Assembly: GCA_965662355.1 (NCBI GenBank)
Contig: CBFIHP010000061.1
Span: 1 to 6,278 of the forward strand
From: GCA-2683825 sp965662355
GTDB lineage: Bacteria; Planctomycetota; UBA1135; GCA-002686595
Length of the DNA stretch: 6,278 nucleotides
Direction of reading: 5' to 3'
Shown: positions 1 to 5,264 of the stretch, piece after piece
How positions within the stretch are numbered: position 1 is the stretch's first letter
Layout: every line of letters begins with the position of its first letter
The notes under the pieces: model-generated
Told to the model about the DNA's origin: nothing
What the model saw: only the letters and a program-made list of their open reading frames with translations
The model's database searches: none
Translations under genes and position numbers: made by a program

Positions 1-298
1 TGTGGTCCGGGGCTTCGAGATCGATACCCATCATCCGGAAGAGCGAGTTCAGAAATCCCTCGGTCTGACGCAGTGGCAGGTGGAAGACCAGTCGCAATGT
101 GATCGCGGTCTCGATCGCCAGATCCGAGTACTTCCTCTGTCCGCCTCGCTTGCCGGACGGCAAGGGAGTCCATGAATCAATCGCATCCGATGATATCCAC
201 AGCGTGATGTCGCCTCGCTGCACGAGTGAGCGGTCGTACTCGGCCCAGTTGCCAACGCGGTATCTGGTCTTGTAGCGAGGATGGACTCTCGATTTCAT
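1..298 (-). CDS. IS5-family (IS903-like) transposase, N-terminal part, copy 1 (runs off left edge)
   Basis: This encodes the first 99 residues of a DDE transposase; the rest lies beyond position 1. The protein begins MKSRVHPRYKTRYRVGNW and continues through the N-terminal DNA-binding region typical of the IS5/IS903 group (YRVGNWAEYDRSL, then RGDITLWISSDAIDSW). The frame is open throughout. It differs from copy 2 (3218-3515) at about nine of 300 bases, with one clear amino-acid change (Leu for Ser in the WTPxPSGK stretch). I chose the ATG at 298-296 because the MKS start is shared with copy 2, whereas the leaders upstream differ. No strong ribosome binding site is visible. The catalytic residues are outside the window, so activity cannot be judged. 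It is the transposase of the partial IS ending at 393. Confidence 0.88.
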   Translation of the reverse strand, partial: MKSRVHPRYKTRYRVGNWAEYDRSLVQRGDITLWISSDAIDSWTPLPSGKRGGQRKYSDLAIETAITLRLVFHLPLRQTEGFLNSLFRMMGIDLEAPDH

Positions 299-393
299 CT
301 CGGCAGTCTGATGGCCGAGCACGTCCCGAGCTGGAAATCGTGGTTCCAGCCCTCCAAGAGGCACCCAGGCCACGGGATTCCTGCACCAACGCC
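1..393 (-). mobile_element. IS5-family (IS903-like) insertion sequence, copy 1, right part
   Basis: This is the transposase-start end of an IS whose remainder lies left of the window. The outer end is set by an 18-base TIR at 376-393 that reads GGCGTTGGTGCAGGAATC inward on the minus strand. It matches the TIRs at 483-500, 3592-3609, 4995-5012 and 5225-5242, and has the GGC start and 18-base length I recall for IS903-group ends. The leader between start codon and TIR is about 95 bp. No target duplication can be tested because the left end is missing and another TIR element abuts on the right. Confidence 0.82.
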
Positions 394-403
394 CGTTGGT
401 GCA
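382..403. repeat. Palindrome formed by two abutting IS ends
   Basis: TGCACCAAC (382-390) and GTTGGTGCA (395-403) form a perfect 9-bp inverted repeat around the four-base spacer GCCC. The left arm belongs to the TIR of IS copy 1 and the right arm to the left TIR of the 394-500 mini-element, so the hairpin results from two element ends lying back to back. It has no T-run on either side and is unlikely to be a terminator. Confidence 0.85.
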
Positions 404-500
404 TGAATAGAGATGGGCCAGCCTATTTAGGTCTCGATCGGACCCTGAGCTACTGAGATGGGCATCAGAGGTGCCCCGTCCCGATTCATGCACCAACGCC
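394..500. mobile_element. 107-bp mini-element bounded by IS903-like TIRs
   Basis: The ends are inverted copies: 394-408 reads CGTTGGTGCATGAAT and 484-498 is its exact reverse complement. The right end is a complete 18-base TIR at 483-500 (GGCGTTGGTGCATGAATC inward). The left end lacks the terminal GG and starts directly at the outer base of IS copy 1. The roughly 73-bp interior carries no convincing gene and little resemblance to the other IS ends, apart from a weak match near 466-482 to the copy 1 leader. It is best read as a non-autonomous derivative (MITE-like) or an extremely deleted IS. The missing GG suggests that its left tip was damaged when the neighbouring element inserted or recombined. 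Confidence 0.65.
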
Positions 501-581
501 GCGACGCTCGAGAAGACCCTCGCGGAGCGCGGCGATCCGACCGGGATGTTCCCGGCCGAGATCACCTGCTCGCTGGAGTAG
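501..581 (+). pseudogene. 3' remnant of an unknown plus-strand gene, cut by the TIR
   Basis: Directly after the TIR at 483-500, the plus strand reads 26 codons and TAG: ATLEKTLAERGDPTGMFPAE followed by ITCSLE. The GC-rich third positions and balanced acidic and basic residues look like real coding sequence rather than intergenic DNA. No start codon with a ribosome binding site precedes it, and the frame upstream lies inside the mini-element. I infer that it is the C-terminal tail of a gene whose body was removed by IS activity. I do not recognise the family. It converges on the lipoprotein gene, whose stop is at 606. Confidence 0.45.
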
Positions 582-605
582 CTAGTTCTTCGTGGCGCGC
601 TGGAC

Positions 606-2309
606 CTAGCGGCGAGCGACCTGCAGAACGGTGTCGGTGTTGTCCCCGTCGCCGTTCAGATCGCCTTCCTGGAATTCCGGGACGACCAGTAACGCAGTGT
701 CCTGGTCGATGAGCTGTCCACTCCCGACAAAGACATCCAGCGGTTGCACCCCCTGGTCGCCAAAGCGATAGAAGGCACCGAACTGGTCGTCCATGTCGCC
801 ATCGCCGTTGTTGTCGCGTTGCACGTGGCTTTCGAATTGCGCGATGAGGAGCGTGTCGCCGCGGATGTCCATGATCGCAACGGCCTGGATCCTCGTGTTG
901 AGCAGCGCTTGTGTCTCTCCGTCCCAGGTGTGCAGGATCGCGTCATCCATGTCGCCGTCGGAGTTGAGGTCCTGGCCGACGAGTTGTTCGTGGCGCAAGA
1001 AGACCAGGTAGCGCTCGCGGCCGATGGAGAACAAGGAGTCCGTTCCCAGGTTCCGTACGACCCCCGTGCGCGGATCGAGGATGTGCACCACGCGATCCTC
1101 GGTGTCGCCGTCCATACTCAGATCGGTTCCCTGCTCGTCTTCGGGGACCATGAGAACGATCCAATCGTCCAGCTGGATCATGCGCTCCGTGGCGAGGCCG
1201 AGGTTGGTCGTCGTGCCCGTCGTGACGTTGTGCAGGACGGCGACGTCGTCCAGAAGGTCGCCGTCATTGTTCAGGTCCACGACGCCGAAGCGTTCGCTAG
1301 CCTGGAAGACCAGGAAGTCGTCGCCTTCAATGGTCTGGACGCCAAACTCTGGAGCAACCAGATTTCGTACCAATCCGCTGTCGGGATCGAAGGTGTGCAG
1401 GATCGAGTCCAGTACGTCGTCGTCCCCATTGAGGTCCCCGTCCCCCTGTGAGTCTTCTCTGACGCCGATGACCCAGACACCGTCGGCGAAGTGGGCGGTA
1501 AAGCCCGTGCAGGCCAGTCCGCTGTTGACGAAAGTCCCGTTCGCCCACTCGAAGGTGTGGAAAACGAGATCTGTCGCATCGCCATCTCCGTTCAGGTCCG
1601 CTGCTCCGGTCTCTTTCACGAACAGCCCGAGGGAATTCGGCGTGACACGCATTGCCCCGCCTTCTGTGGATTGGCCCAGGTTGCGTGTGGCCGGGTCGAG
1701 GAGATCGTGGACATGGAGCACCTCTCCCAGGAGGCCGTCTCCGTTCAGGTCCGTGGCACCCTGCATGGTTTCGCTGACGCCAAGAAACAGCCGGTTCGCT
1801 CCGCTGGAAAGCGCAAGCCGGCCCCGACCGAAGCCGATGACCGCCAACCCGAGGTTGCGGACCGACACCGTCCGAGCGTCGTAGACCATGGCGACGGTGT
1901 CGAGCACATCGCCGTCAGCGTTCAAGTCCGTTTCGCCCTGGCTACGCTCGTTGACGAGGAAGACGGCAAAATCGCCATCGACCTGGGCTCTTTGGGACGG
2001 GGCCCCGGAACCCTCCAGCACGGGGCTGGCCGCAAGCTGAAGATTGCTCACCTCGCCGGTGCGAATATCGAAGGCGTGCAACACGTTGTCCAGCGTGTCT
2101 CCGTCGCCATTCAGGTCGGTTTCACCCGCGGCGCCCTCATAGACCGTGGCGATCCAGAGATCGGGGCCACCGTCCACCTGTACGATCGGCAGTGCCAGGT
2201 TGCCCTGGGCGGGCGGGGTCGCGGTGCCGCTGCCGGAATCCGAGCAGCCGACGGCGAGGAGCGTCAATACGCCCAGGGGAGTCAGATTGGATAGAGCTAC
2301 GTTCAGCAA
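606..2309 (-). CDS. Secreted lipoprotein with ten DLNGDGD calcium-loop repeats
   Basis: A 567-residue protein exported and probably lipid-anchored. The N-terminus has a hydrophobic stretch (residues 4-20) ending in a lipobox-like LLAVGC, with the lipidated Cys at 22, followed by a Ser/Gly/Thr-rich linker. Ten motifs of the form D-x-N-x-D-G-D-x-x-D recur at residues 65, 128, 187, 238, 292, 345, 396, 447, 499 and 550, spaced 51-63 residues. Each sits between a beta-strand-like hydrophobic segment and a segment such as VLHxFDxxTGxVxNLGL. The loops resemble dockerin/EF-hand calcium loops, and the repeat could be a propeller blade. The third is degenerate (DLNGDGLLGE). The start is TTG: an in-frame TGA lies 14 codons upstream with no ATG or GTG between, and GGAGG sits seven bases before the TTG. 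Oddly, the signal peptide has no Lys or Arg before its hydrophobic core. No enzymatic motif is visible; a surface structural or binding role is inference. Confidence 0.88.
   Translation of the reverse strand: MLNVALSNLTPLGVLTLLAVGCSDSGSGTATPPAQGNLALPIVQVDGGPDLWIATVYEGAAGETDLNGDGDTLDNVLHAFDIRTGEVSNLQLAASPVLEGSGAPSQRAQVDGDFAVFLVNERSQGETDLNADGDVLDTVAMVYDARTVSVRNLGLAVIGFGRGRLALSSGANRLFLGVSETMQGATDLNGDGLLGEVLHVHDLLDPATRNLGQSTEGGAMRVTPNSLGLFVKETGAADLNGDGDATDLVFHTFEWANGTFVNSGLACTGFTAHFADGVWVIGVREDSQGDGDLNGDDDVLDSILHTFDPDSGLVRNLVAPEFGVQTIEGDDFLVFQASERFGVVDLNNDGDLLDDVAVLHNVTTGTTTNLGLATERMIQLDDWIVLMVPEDEQGTDLSMDGDTEDRVVHILDPRTGVVRNLGTDSLFSIGRERYLVFLRHEQLVGQDLNSDGDMDDAILHTWDGETQALLNTRIQAVAIMDIRGDTLLIAQFESHVQRDNNGDGDMDDQFGAFYRFGDQGVQPLDVFVGSGQLIDQDTALLVVPEFQEGDLNGDGDNTDTVLQVARR
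633..2117 (-). repeat. Ten-fold coding repeat with DxNxDGDxxD loops
   Basis: Within the lipoprotein gene, a loop-encoding segment recurs about every 150-190 bp. On the plus strand it appears as variants of gtcgccattcaggtc or ccgtcgccgttcag. The first motif codes at 2117-2088 and the last at 662-633. The spacing becomes very regular (51-54 residues) from the third repeat onward, consistent with growth by duplication of one module. The repeats are too diverged at DNA level, and too clearly coding, to be a CRISPR array. Confidence 0.85.
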
Positions 2310-2435
2310 GGTCGGGCCTCCGTTGGAATAAGCGAGCCAGGATCTCGGCCTTCAGACCATGCACCTCCCATGCCAAGGTACGGGGTCGGGGGACAATTCA
2401 GCGCATATCAAGGAGTGTCAAGGCGGCGAGCATCA
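2310..2435. other. Intergenic leader upstream of the lipoprotein gene
   Basis: This stretch lies between the lipoprotein start and the stop of the 72-codon fragment. Apart from the ribosome binding site at 2317-2321, I see no convincing promoter boxes, hairpin or TIR. The left TIR expected for IS copy 2 is not here or anywhere between 2310 and 2655. Confidence 0.5.
2317..2321 (-). promoter_or_regulatory. Ribosome binding site of the lipoprotein gene
   Basis: The minus strand reads GGAGG, then seven bases (CCCGACC), then TTG at 2309. This strong Shine-Dalgarno match at good spacing is the main reason to accept a TTG start for the lipoprotein. Confidence 0.7.
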
Positions 2436-2654
2436 TCAATCCGTTCCCCCGACTTGCAGAGAGAGAGCCTGCGAGACGACCGCTTCGAGTTCTGGAACCA
2501 TGAACTCCATCTCGAACATGGCATCAATCAGCGTGGCGCGGCGTCTGAGCTCCGCCACGTACTCCTCATCGTGATAGGTCGCGGGAAGCGGGTCCACTGC
2601 TCCGCCGGTTCTGGATTTCGGGGTATAGACCGGAAGTGTAGTGAGGGGAACGGC
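2436..2654 (-). pseudogene. 3' fragment of an unknown gene fused behind IS copy 2
   Basis: Immediately after the TGA that ends the copy 2 transposase, and in the same frame, 72 sense codons run to another TGA at 2438-2436. The peptide contains TLPVYTPKSRTGGAV, then YHDEEYVAELRRRATLIDAM, then MEFMVPELEAVVSQAL. It is acidic, helix-prone and looks coding, unlike the rest of the spacer. It has no clear start: ATG codons occur only inside, without a good ribosome binding site. I infer that it is the C-terminal end of a host gene whose front was lost when IS copy 2 lost its left end. I do not recognise the family. A stand-alone small gene, or a readthrough tail of the transposase, cannot be excluded. 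Confidence 0.4.
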
Positions 2655-3515
2655 TCAACGCGGATGACGAGCCCGTAGCCGATCCCCGATGATCGACTTG
2701 TAGCGAAAGAAGGCGTTCTCGACGGTACCTTGGCGATGGTACCCGGACTCCTTCTTCCAGTGTCGTCGTCCGACTTCCCGGATTCGTTCAACCGTTCGAT
2801 CGCGAGCTGCACATGGCGTCCCGCTTCTTCCGCCAACGGTTGCGTCGTTCCTTGGAGGAATGACAACAGCGGCCCCGCGTGCTGTAGCTGCGTCGTAAAC
2901 CGGCCGCGAGTCGTATGCGGTATCCGCAATGAAGTCAGAAAGTTCCCCCTCAAGCTGACCCAGAAGTTCGGGAGCGGTCGCCGCGTCGTCCGCATTCCCG
3001 TCGGTCAGTACCTGCGCGACGATCACACCTGACCGATCGACACCGAGGTGAAGCTTCTTCCAGCCCCGCTTTCCCTTCTTCCCATGTTTCGCGGCTGCCC
3101 ATTCCCCCTCGCCGACGATCGAGAGTCCAGTGCTGTCGACGATGAGATGGATGGGCTTGTTGATCTCGGGACACCTGAGTTGGATATCGAGATGTTGGCT
3201 GCGGCGCGAGAGCGTGGTGTGGTCCGGGGCTTCGAGATCGATACCCATCATCCGGAACAGCGAGTTCAGAAATCCCTCGGTCTGACGCAGTGGCAGGTGG
3301 AAGACCAGGCGCAACGTGATCGCGGTCTCGATCGCAAGATCCGAGTACTTCCTCTGTCCACCTCGCTTGCCGGACGGCGAGGGAGTCCATGAATCAATCG
3401 CATCCGATGAGATCCACAGCGTGATGTCGCCTCGCTGAACGAGTGAGCGGTCGTACTCGGCCCAGTTGCCAACGCGGTATCTGGTCTTGTAGCGGGGATG
3501 GACTCTCGATTTCAT
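2655..3515 (-). CDS. IS5-family (IS903-like) transposase, copy 2, C-terminally truncated
   Basis: A 286-residue DDE transposase that cuts and joins the TIRs of its element. From the MKSRVHPRYK start, the DNA-binding N-terminus covers roughly residues 10-100. The catalytic residues appear as D127 (HLIVDSTGLSIVG), D198 (FIADTAYDSR) and E266 (GYHRQGTVENAFFRYK), with the Lys seven residues after the Glu as in the family signature. The usual Arg four residues before that Glu is Gln. The protein stops at RLRARHPR, whereas the family continues about 25 residues more. That missing tail survives in the 248-bp derivative at 5049-5120 (AEALLACKVLNRMFELGRP). The ATG at 3515 is chosen because copy 1 shares it; an ATG at 3539 would add eight residues. 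With tail and left TIR missing, the element is probably immobile, although the protein might act in trans. Confidence 0.88.
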   Translation of the reverse strand: MKSRVHPRYKTRYRVGNWAEYDRSLVQRGDITLWISSDAIDSWTPSPSGKRGGQRKYSDLAIETAITLRLVFHLPLRQTEGFLNSLFRMMGIDLEAPDHTTLSRRSQHLDIQLRCPEINKPIHLIVDSTGLSIVGEGEWAAAKHGKKGKRGWKKLHLGVDRSGVIVAQVLTDGNADDAATAPELLGQLEGELSDFIADTAYDSRPVYDAATARGAAVVIPPRNDATVGGRSGTPCAARDRTVERIREVGRRHWKKESGYHRQGTVENAFFRYKSIIGDRLRARHPR

Positions 3516-3609
3516 CTCGGCAGCCTGCTCACCGGGCATGCCTCTGACGGGAAATGGCTCTGGGAGCCCCCACAGGCGCTGTCAGCCAGGGGATTCGTGC
3601 ACCAACACC
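2658..3609 (-). mobile_element. IS5-family (IS903-like) element, copy 2, left end lost
   Basis: The right end is an 18-base TIR at 3592-3609, GGTGTTGGTGCACGAATC inward, with one base differing from the consensus GGC start and one inside. The left limit is only approximate: similarity to the family stops at about 2657, within the codons for RHPR, and no TIR follows. From the derivative at 4995-5242, a full element should be about 1.1 kb with a 54-bp trailer after the stop, so roughly 130 bp are missing here. It lies in the same orientation as copy 1. Confidence 0.8.
3592..3609 (-). repeat. Right terminal inverted repeat of IS copy 2
   Basis: GATTCGTGCACCAACACC on the plus strand matches the other family ends in this window at about 15-16 of 18 positions. 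It lies about 94 bp upstream of the transposase start, as in copy 1 and the 248-bp derivative, so it marks the outer end of copy 2. Confidence 0.85.
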
Positions 3610-3810
3610 TGTTCCCTCCCCAATACCAAACCATAGGCCCCCGGGGTAAGACCAGCCCAATCTTTGATACTGAGGCTGAGGCCAGTGAGTTGGGGCCCCA
3701 CTACTTGTGAGACCCGGTCGGACGGAATGAATATCCGTTACGCTAAGTAGAAGCGGTGGTCCGTTTGTTTGTGGCTTAGCGCAGCGGTTTGCAACGCAGG
3801 GCCCGCAGCA
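3610..3810. other. Gene-free spacer with an inverted repeat
   Basis: No coding sequence is convincing here. The only structure is CCG-tta-CGCTAAG (3735-3747) facing CTTAGCG-cag-CGG (3775-3787). This gives a seven-base-pair stem plus an outer three-base-pair stem separated by a 3x3 internal loop, around a 27-base loop. It lies downstream of the adhesin remnant (stop at 3811) and could act in transcript ending, but there is no T-run. Confidence 0.4.
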
Positions 3811-4002
3811 TCAGTTGTCCTCGAACAGCGACCCGGCCACCCAGTCCTCAGTATTGAGGGCCGATCTGGAGTCCCCGCCGCTGACCGAGGAGTAGTTGTT
3901 GCTGGCCGTGTTGTAAAACCCGCCGCTGACCGAGGAGCGGAGGCCGCTGGCCGTGTTTTCACGCCCGCCGCTTCCACGGGTCGCTGATTCCCACGATGCC
4001 AA
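3811..4002 (-). pseudogene. YadA-type trimeric adhesin head remnant
   Basis: A 63-codon open stretch whose middle reads GGRENTASGLRSSVSGG and then FYNTASNNYSSVSGG. This is the 15-residue SxxSVSGGxxNTASG repeat of the left-handed beta-roll head found in trimeric autotransporter-like adhesins (family knowledge). After two full repeats it ends DSRSALNTEDWVAGSLFEDN and TGA. No signal peptide, stalk or membrane anchor is present, and the nominal TTG start at 4002 has no ribosome binding site. The first 15 or so codons look like a degraded repeat. It is therefore probably the tail of a larger head protein whose front was lost or frameshifted. It begins 17 bp after the stop of the beta-propeller fragment on the same strand. 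Confidence 0.6.
3874..3972 (-). repeat. 45-bp tandem repeat encoding adhesin head turns
   Basis: The plus-strand 19-mer cccgccgctgaccgaggag occurs at 3874-3892 and again at 3919-3937. Its first nine bases recur at 3964-3972, all exactly 45 bp apart. A companion gctggccgtgtt occurs at 3901 and 3946, also 45 bp apart. The period equals 15 codons, one beta-roll turn. The near-identity at DNA level indicates recent tandem duplication. Confidence 0.8.
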
Positions 4003-4019
4003 TGGCCGAGCGGCGCTGC

Positions 4020-4994
4020 CTAGCGCATCTGCTGCCTCTTCGACGTTTTTGCATCGCCAGCGACGATTCCCGACGGAAGCGCAAAGTCATCCAAGGAAAC
4101 CTCGTGGATAAGCGCACCGGTGCGAGCATCGTGGACGCTCATCGGTGCCATGATCTCCGGTTGGATGATGTACAACTTGGAACCCGCGTGGCTCAGAGCC
4201 AGGGGGGGCGGGTCCGATTGGAAGAACAGGAACACCGGGTGCGTCGGGATCTCGAGTGTCTGCCGGCCCAAGCCGGACTCGTCGACTTCGAACGCGCGCA
4301 CGCTTTGGGCACTGCGTACGAAGACGTGGCGTCCGGAAGGATGGAACAGCATGCCCGGGGGATGTGGATATTGCCCAGGAATGGCCAACTTCGCGCAGCC
4401 GTTCATCGTGTTGGTTTGCGCGTCGACGAAGTACGTGTCTCCACCGTTGCAAACGAACTCTTCGCCCGGCGGCTGGAGACCGAAGACCATGGCGTACCCT
4501 CCGTTCGGGCTGAAACTGACCGAAGAGCCGGACCACAGGGTCAAATCGATAGGCTGCGACGGTTCGAACATGCCGCTCTTCGAGATGGAAGCGCGATACA
4601 GGCGACCGGGCGCAAAGAAGTCGATGGTCGACAGGAAGAGCTCTCCCTGTGCGTTGACCGAGAAGCTCTCCGTATACGGTTCATCCGTCAGGTAGGCCGA
4701 GTCCAGCGTGACTCCGCTCGCTATATCGTGCGTGAAGAAGCGCGCTCCCGAAGCGACGACCAAGAGACCGTTGTCGGTCACCTTGAGTACTTTCGGCCCC
4801 GTCGAAGCCCCGAAGAAAAGGGGAACGGGATCGAGGCTCGGAGGGGTGGCTTCGAGGTCGATGCGATGGACCCGATCGGGACCCGCGATAAAGACCTGCG
4901 ATAGATCCTTGGCCAGCGCCATACCGCGACCAAAGGCCGTATCGGGCAAGGGAATACGAGCAAGGATCGTATCGGTTGTGGTGTCGATAACCGC
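4020..4994 (-). pseudogene. YVTN-like beta-propeller protein, N-terminus removed by an IS derivative
   Basis: The open frame runs from position 4994, the first base outside the IS derivative, for 324 residues to TAG. It opens with AVIDTTTDTILARIPLPDTA, a classic YVTN-type blade strand. Further blade-like units contain VSFSPNGGYAMVFG, MLFHPSGRHVFVRS, LALSHAGSKLYII and SVHDARTGALIHEVSL. Two Cys (FVCNGGD and MNGCAKL) might form a disulfide, fitting an extracytoplasmic protein. The frame continues into the IS as TIR-encoded residues up to a stop at 5049-5051, so the true N-terminus and any signal peptide are gone. Candidate starts inside (TTG at 4949) have no ribosome binding site. No remnant of the front half is visible beyond 5242. 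Such propellers usually serve as binding scaffolds; no active site is visible. It could still be expressed from an internal start, but a truncated pseudogene is more likely. Confidence 0.72.
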
Positions 4995-5242
4995 GGCGTT
5001 GGTGCATGGACCAAAACGAAGGCGGACCTCCCCCCACCATCCCCGGTTTCACGTCCTAATCGCCTTCGATACCGGCCGACCGAGTTCGAACATCCGGTTC
5101 AGCACCTTGCAGGCGAGCAACGCCTCAGCTCTCTTCGGATGGACTCGTGAGTTTATGCCGGAAGAATCAGGCATGAGCCTGGGCCATGACCAGCACCTCG
5201 TGCGGACACAGCTACGGCCGGTACGATCCATGCACCAACGCC
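4995..5242 (-). mobile_element. 248-bp internally deleted derivative of the IS903-like element (MITE-like)
   Basis: The ends are GGCGTTGGTGCATGGACC (4995-5012) and, inward on the minus strand, GGCGTTGGTGCATGGATC (5225-5242), a 17 of 18 match. Between them lie an 86-bp leader, a 35-codon transposase remnant joining the first few codons to the last 27 or so, and a 54-bp trailer. It therefore keeps both ends and lacks nearly all of the transposase gene, the structure of a non-autonomous element mobilisable in trans. The flanks (GATAACCGC on the left, TCTCGGTAA on the right) are not a 9-bp duplication, so the site has been rearranged since insertion or was formed by adjacent deletion. Confidence 0.85.
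5049..5156 (-). pseudogene. In-frame fused remnant of IS903-like transposase (first and last codons)
   Basis: Thirty-five codons read INSRVHPK joined to RAEALLACKVLNRMFELG and RPVSKAIRT, then TGA. The front matches the MKSRVHPR start of copies 1 and 2, with ATA in place of ATG. The back matches the conserved C-terminal tail of this transposase family, which copy 2 lacks. The frame is preserved across the join, and about 278 codons are gone compared with copy 2. It makes no functional transposase but documents the family's C-terminus. A TTG at 5258 could nominally extend the frame upstream through the leader and TIR, which I regard as noise. Confidence 0.75.
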
Positions 5243-5264
5243 TCTCGGTAACGACCATCCTGGC

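Noticed and set aside
177..404. Minus-strand 75-codon open frame across IS copy 1's leader, and the 68-codon frames at 49-255 and 3266-3472
   Set aside because: They are out of frame with the transposase. The twin frames at 49-255 and 3266-3472 exist in both copies only because the DNA is duplicated.
633..2117. Regularly spaced short repeats resembling a CRISPR array
   Set aside because: The spacing is about 150-190 bp, the units are diverged in codon third positions, and all lie in one coding frame as calcium-loop motifs.
744..2294. Three long plus-strand open frames (744-1451, 1024-1884, 1491-2294) opposite the lipoprotein
   Set aside because: They are antisense shadows created by the GC-rich codon use and the repeated DLNGDGD modules. 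They overlap each other in different frames and have no ribosome binding sites or domain-like sequence.
2528..2657. Possible frameshifted C-terminus of the copy 2 transposase (VEPFPSLHF... frame)
   Set aside because: About 15 bases after RHP loosely resemble the derivative's tail-coding sequence, but the resemblance stops there and the peptide does not match AEALLACKVLNRMFELG.
2370..2678. Plus-strand 102-codon open frame across the left edge of IS copy 2
   Set aside because: It spans the transposase end and the unknown fragment, has no ribosome binding site, and its sequence (Arg/Ser-rich) looks like an antisense frame. The minus-strand reading is more protein-like.
3735..3787. Integron attC-like recombination site
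   Set aside because: The stem ends do not have the RYYYAAC and GTTRRRY core sites, and there is no integrase or cassette organisation nearby.
4986..5251. 9-bp target-site duplication around the 248-bp element
   Set aside because: The flanking nonamers GATAACCGC and TCTCGGTAA do not match, and shifting the border by a few bases does not help.
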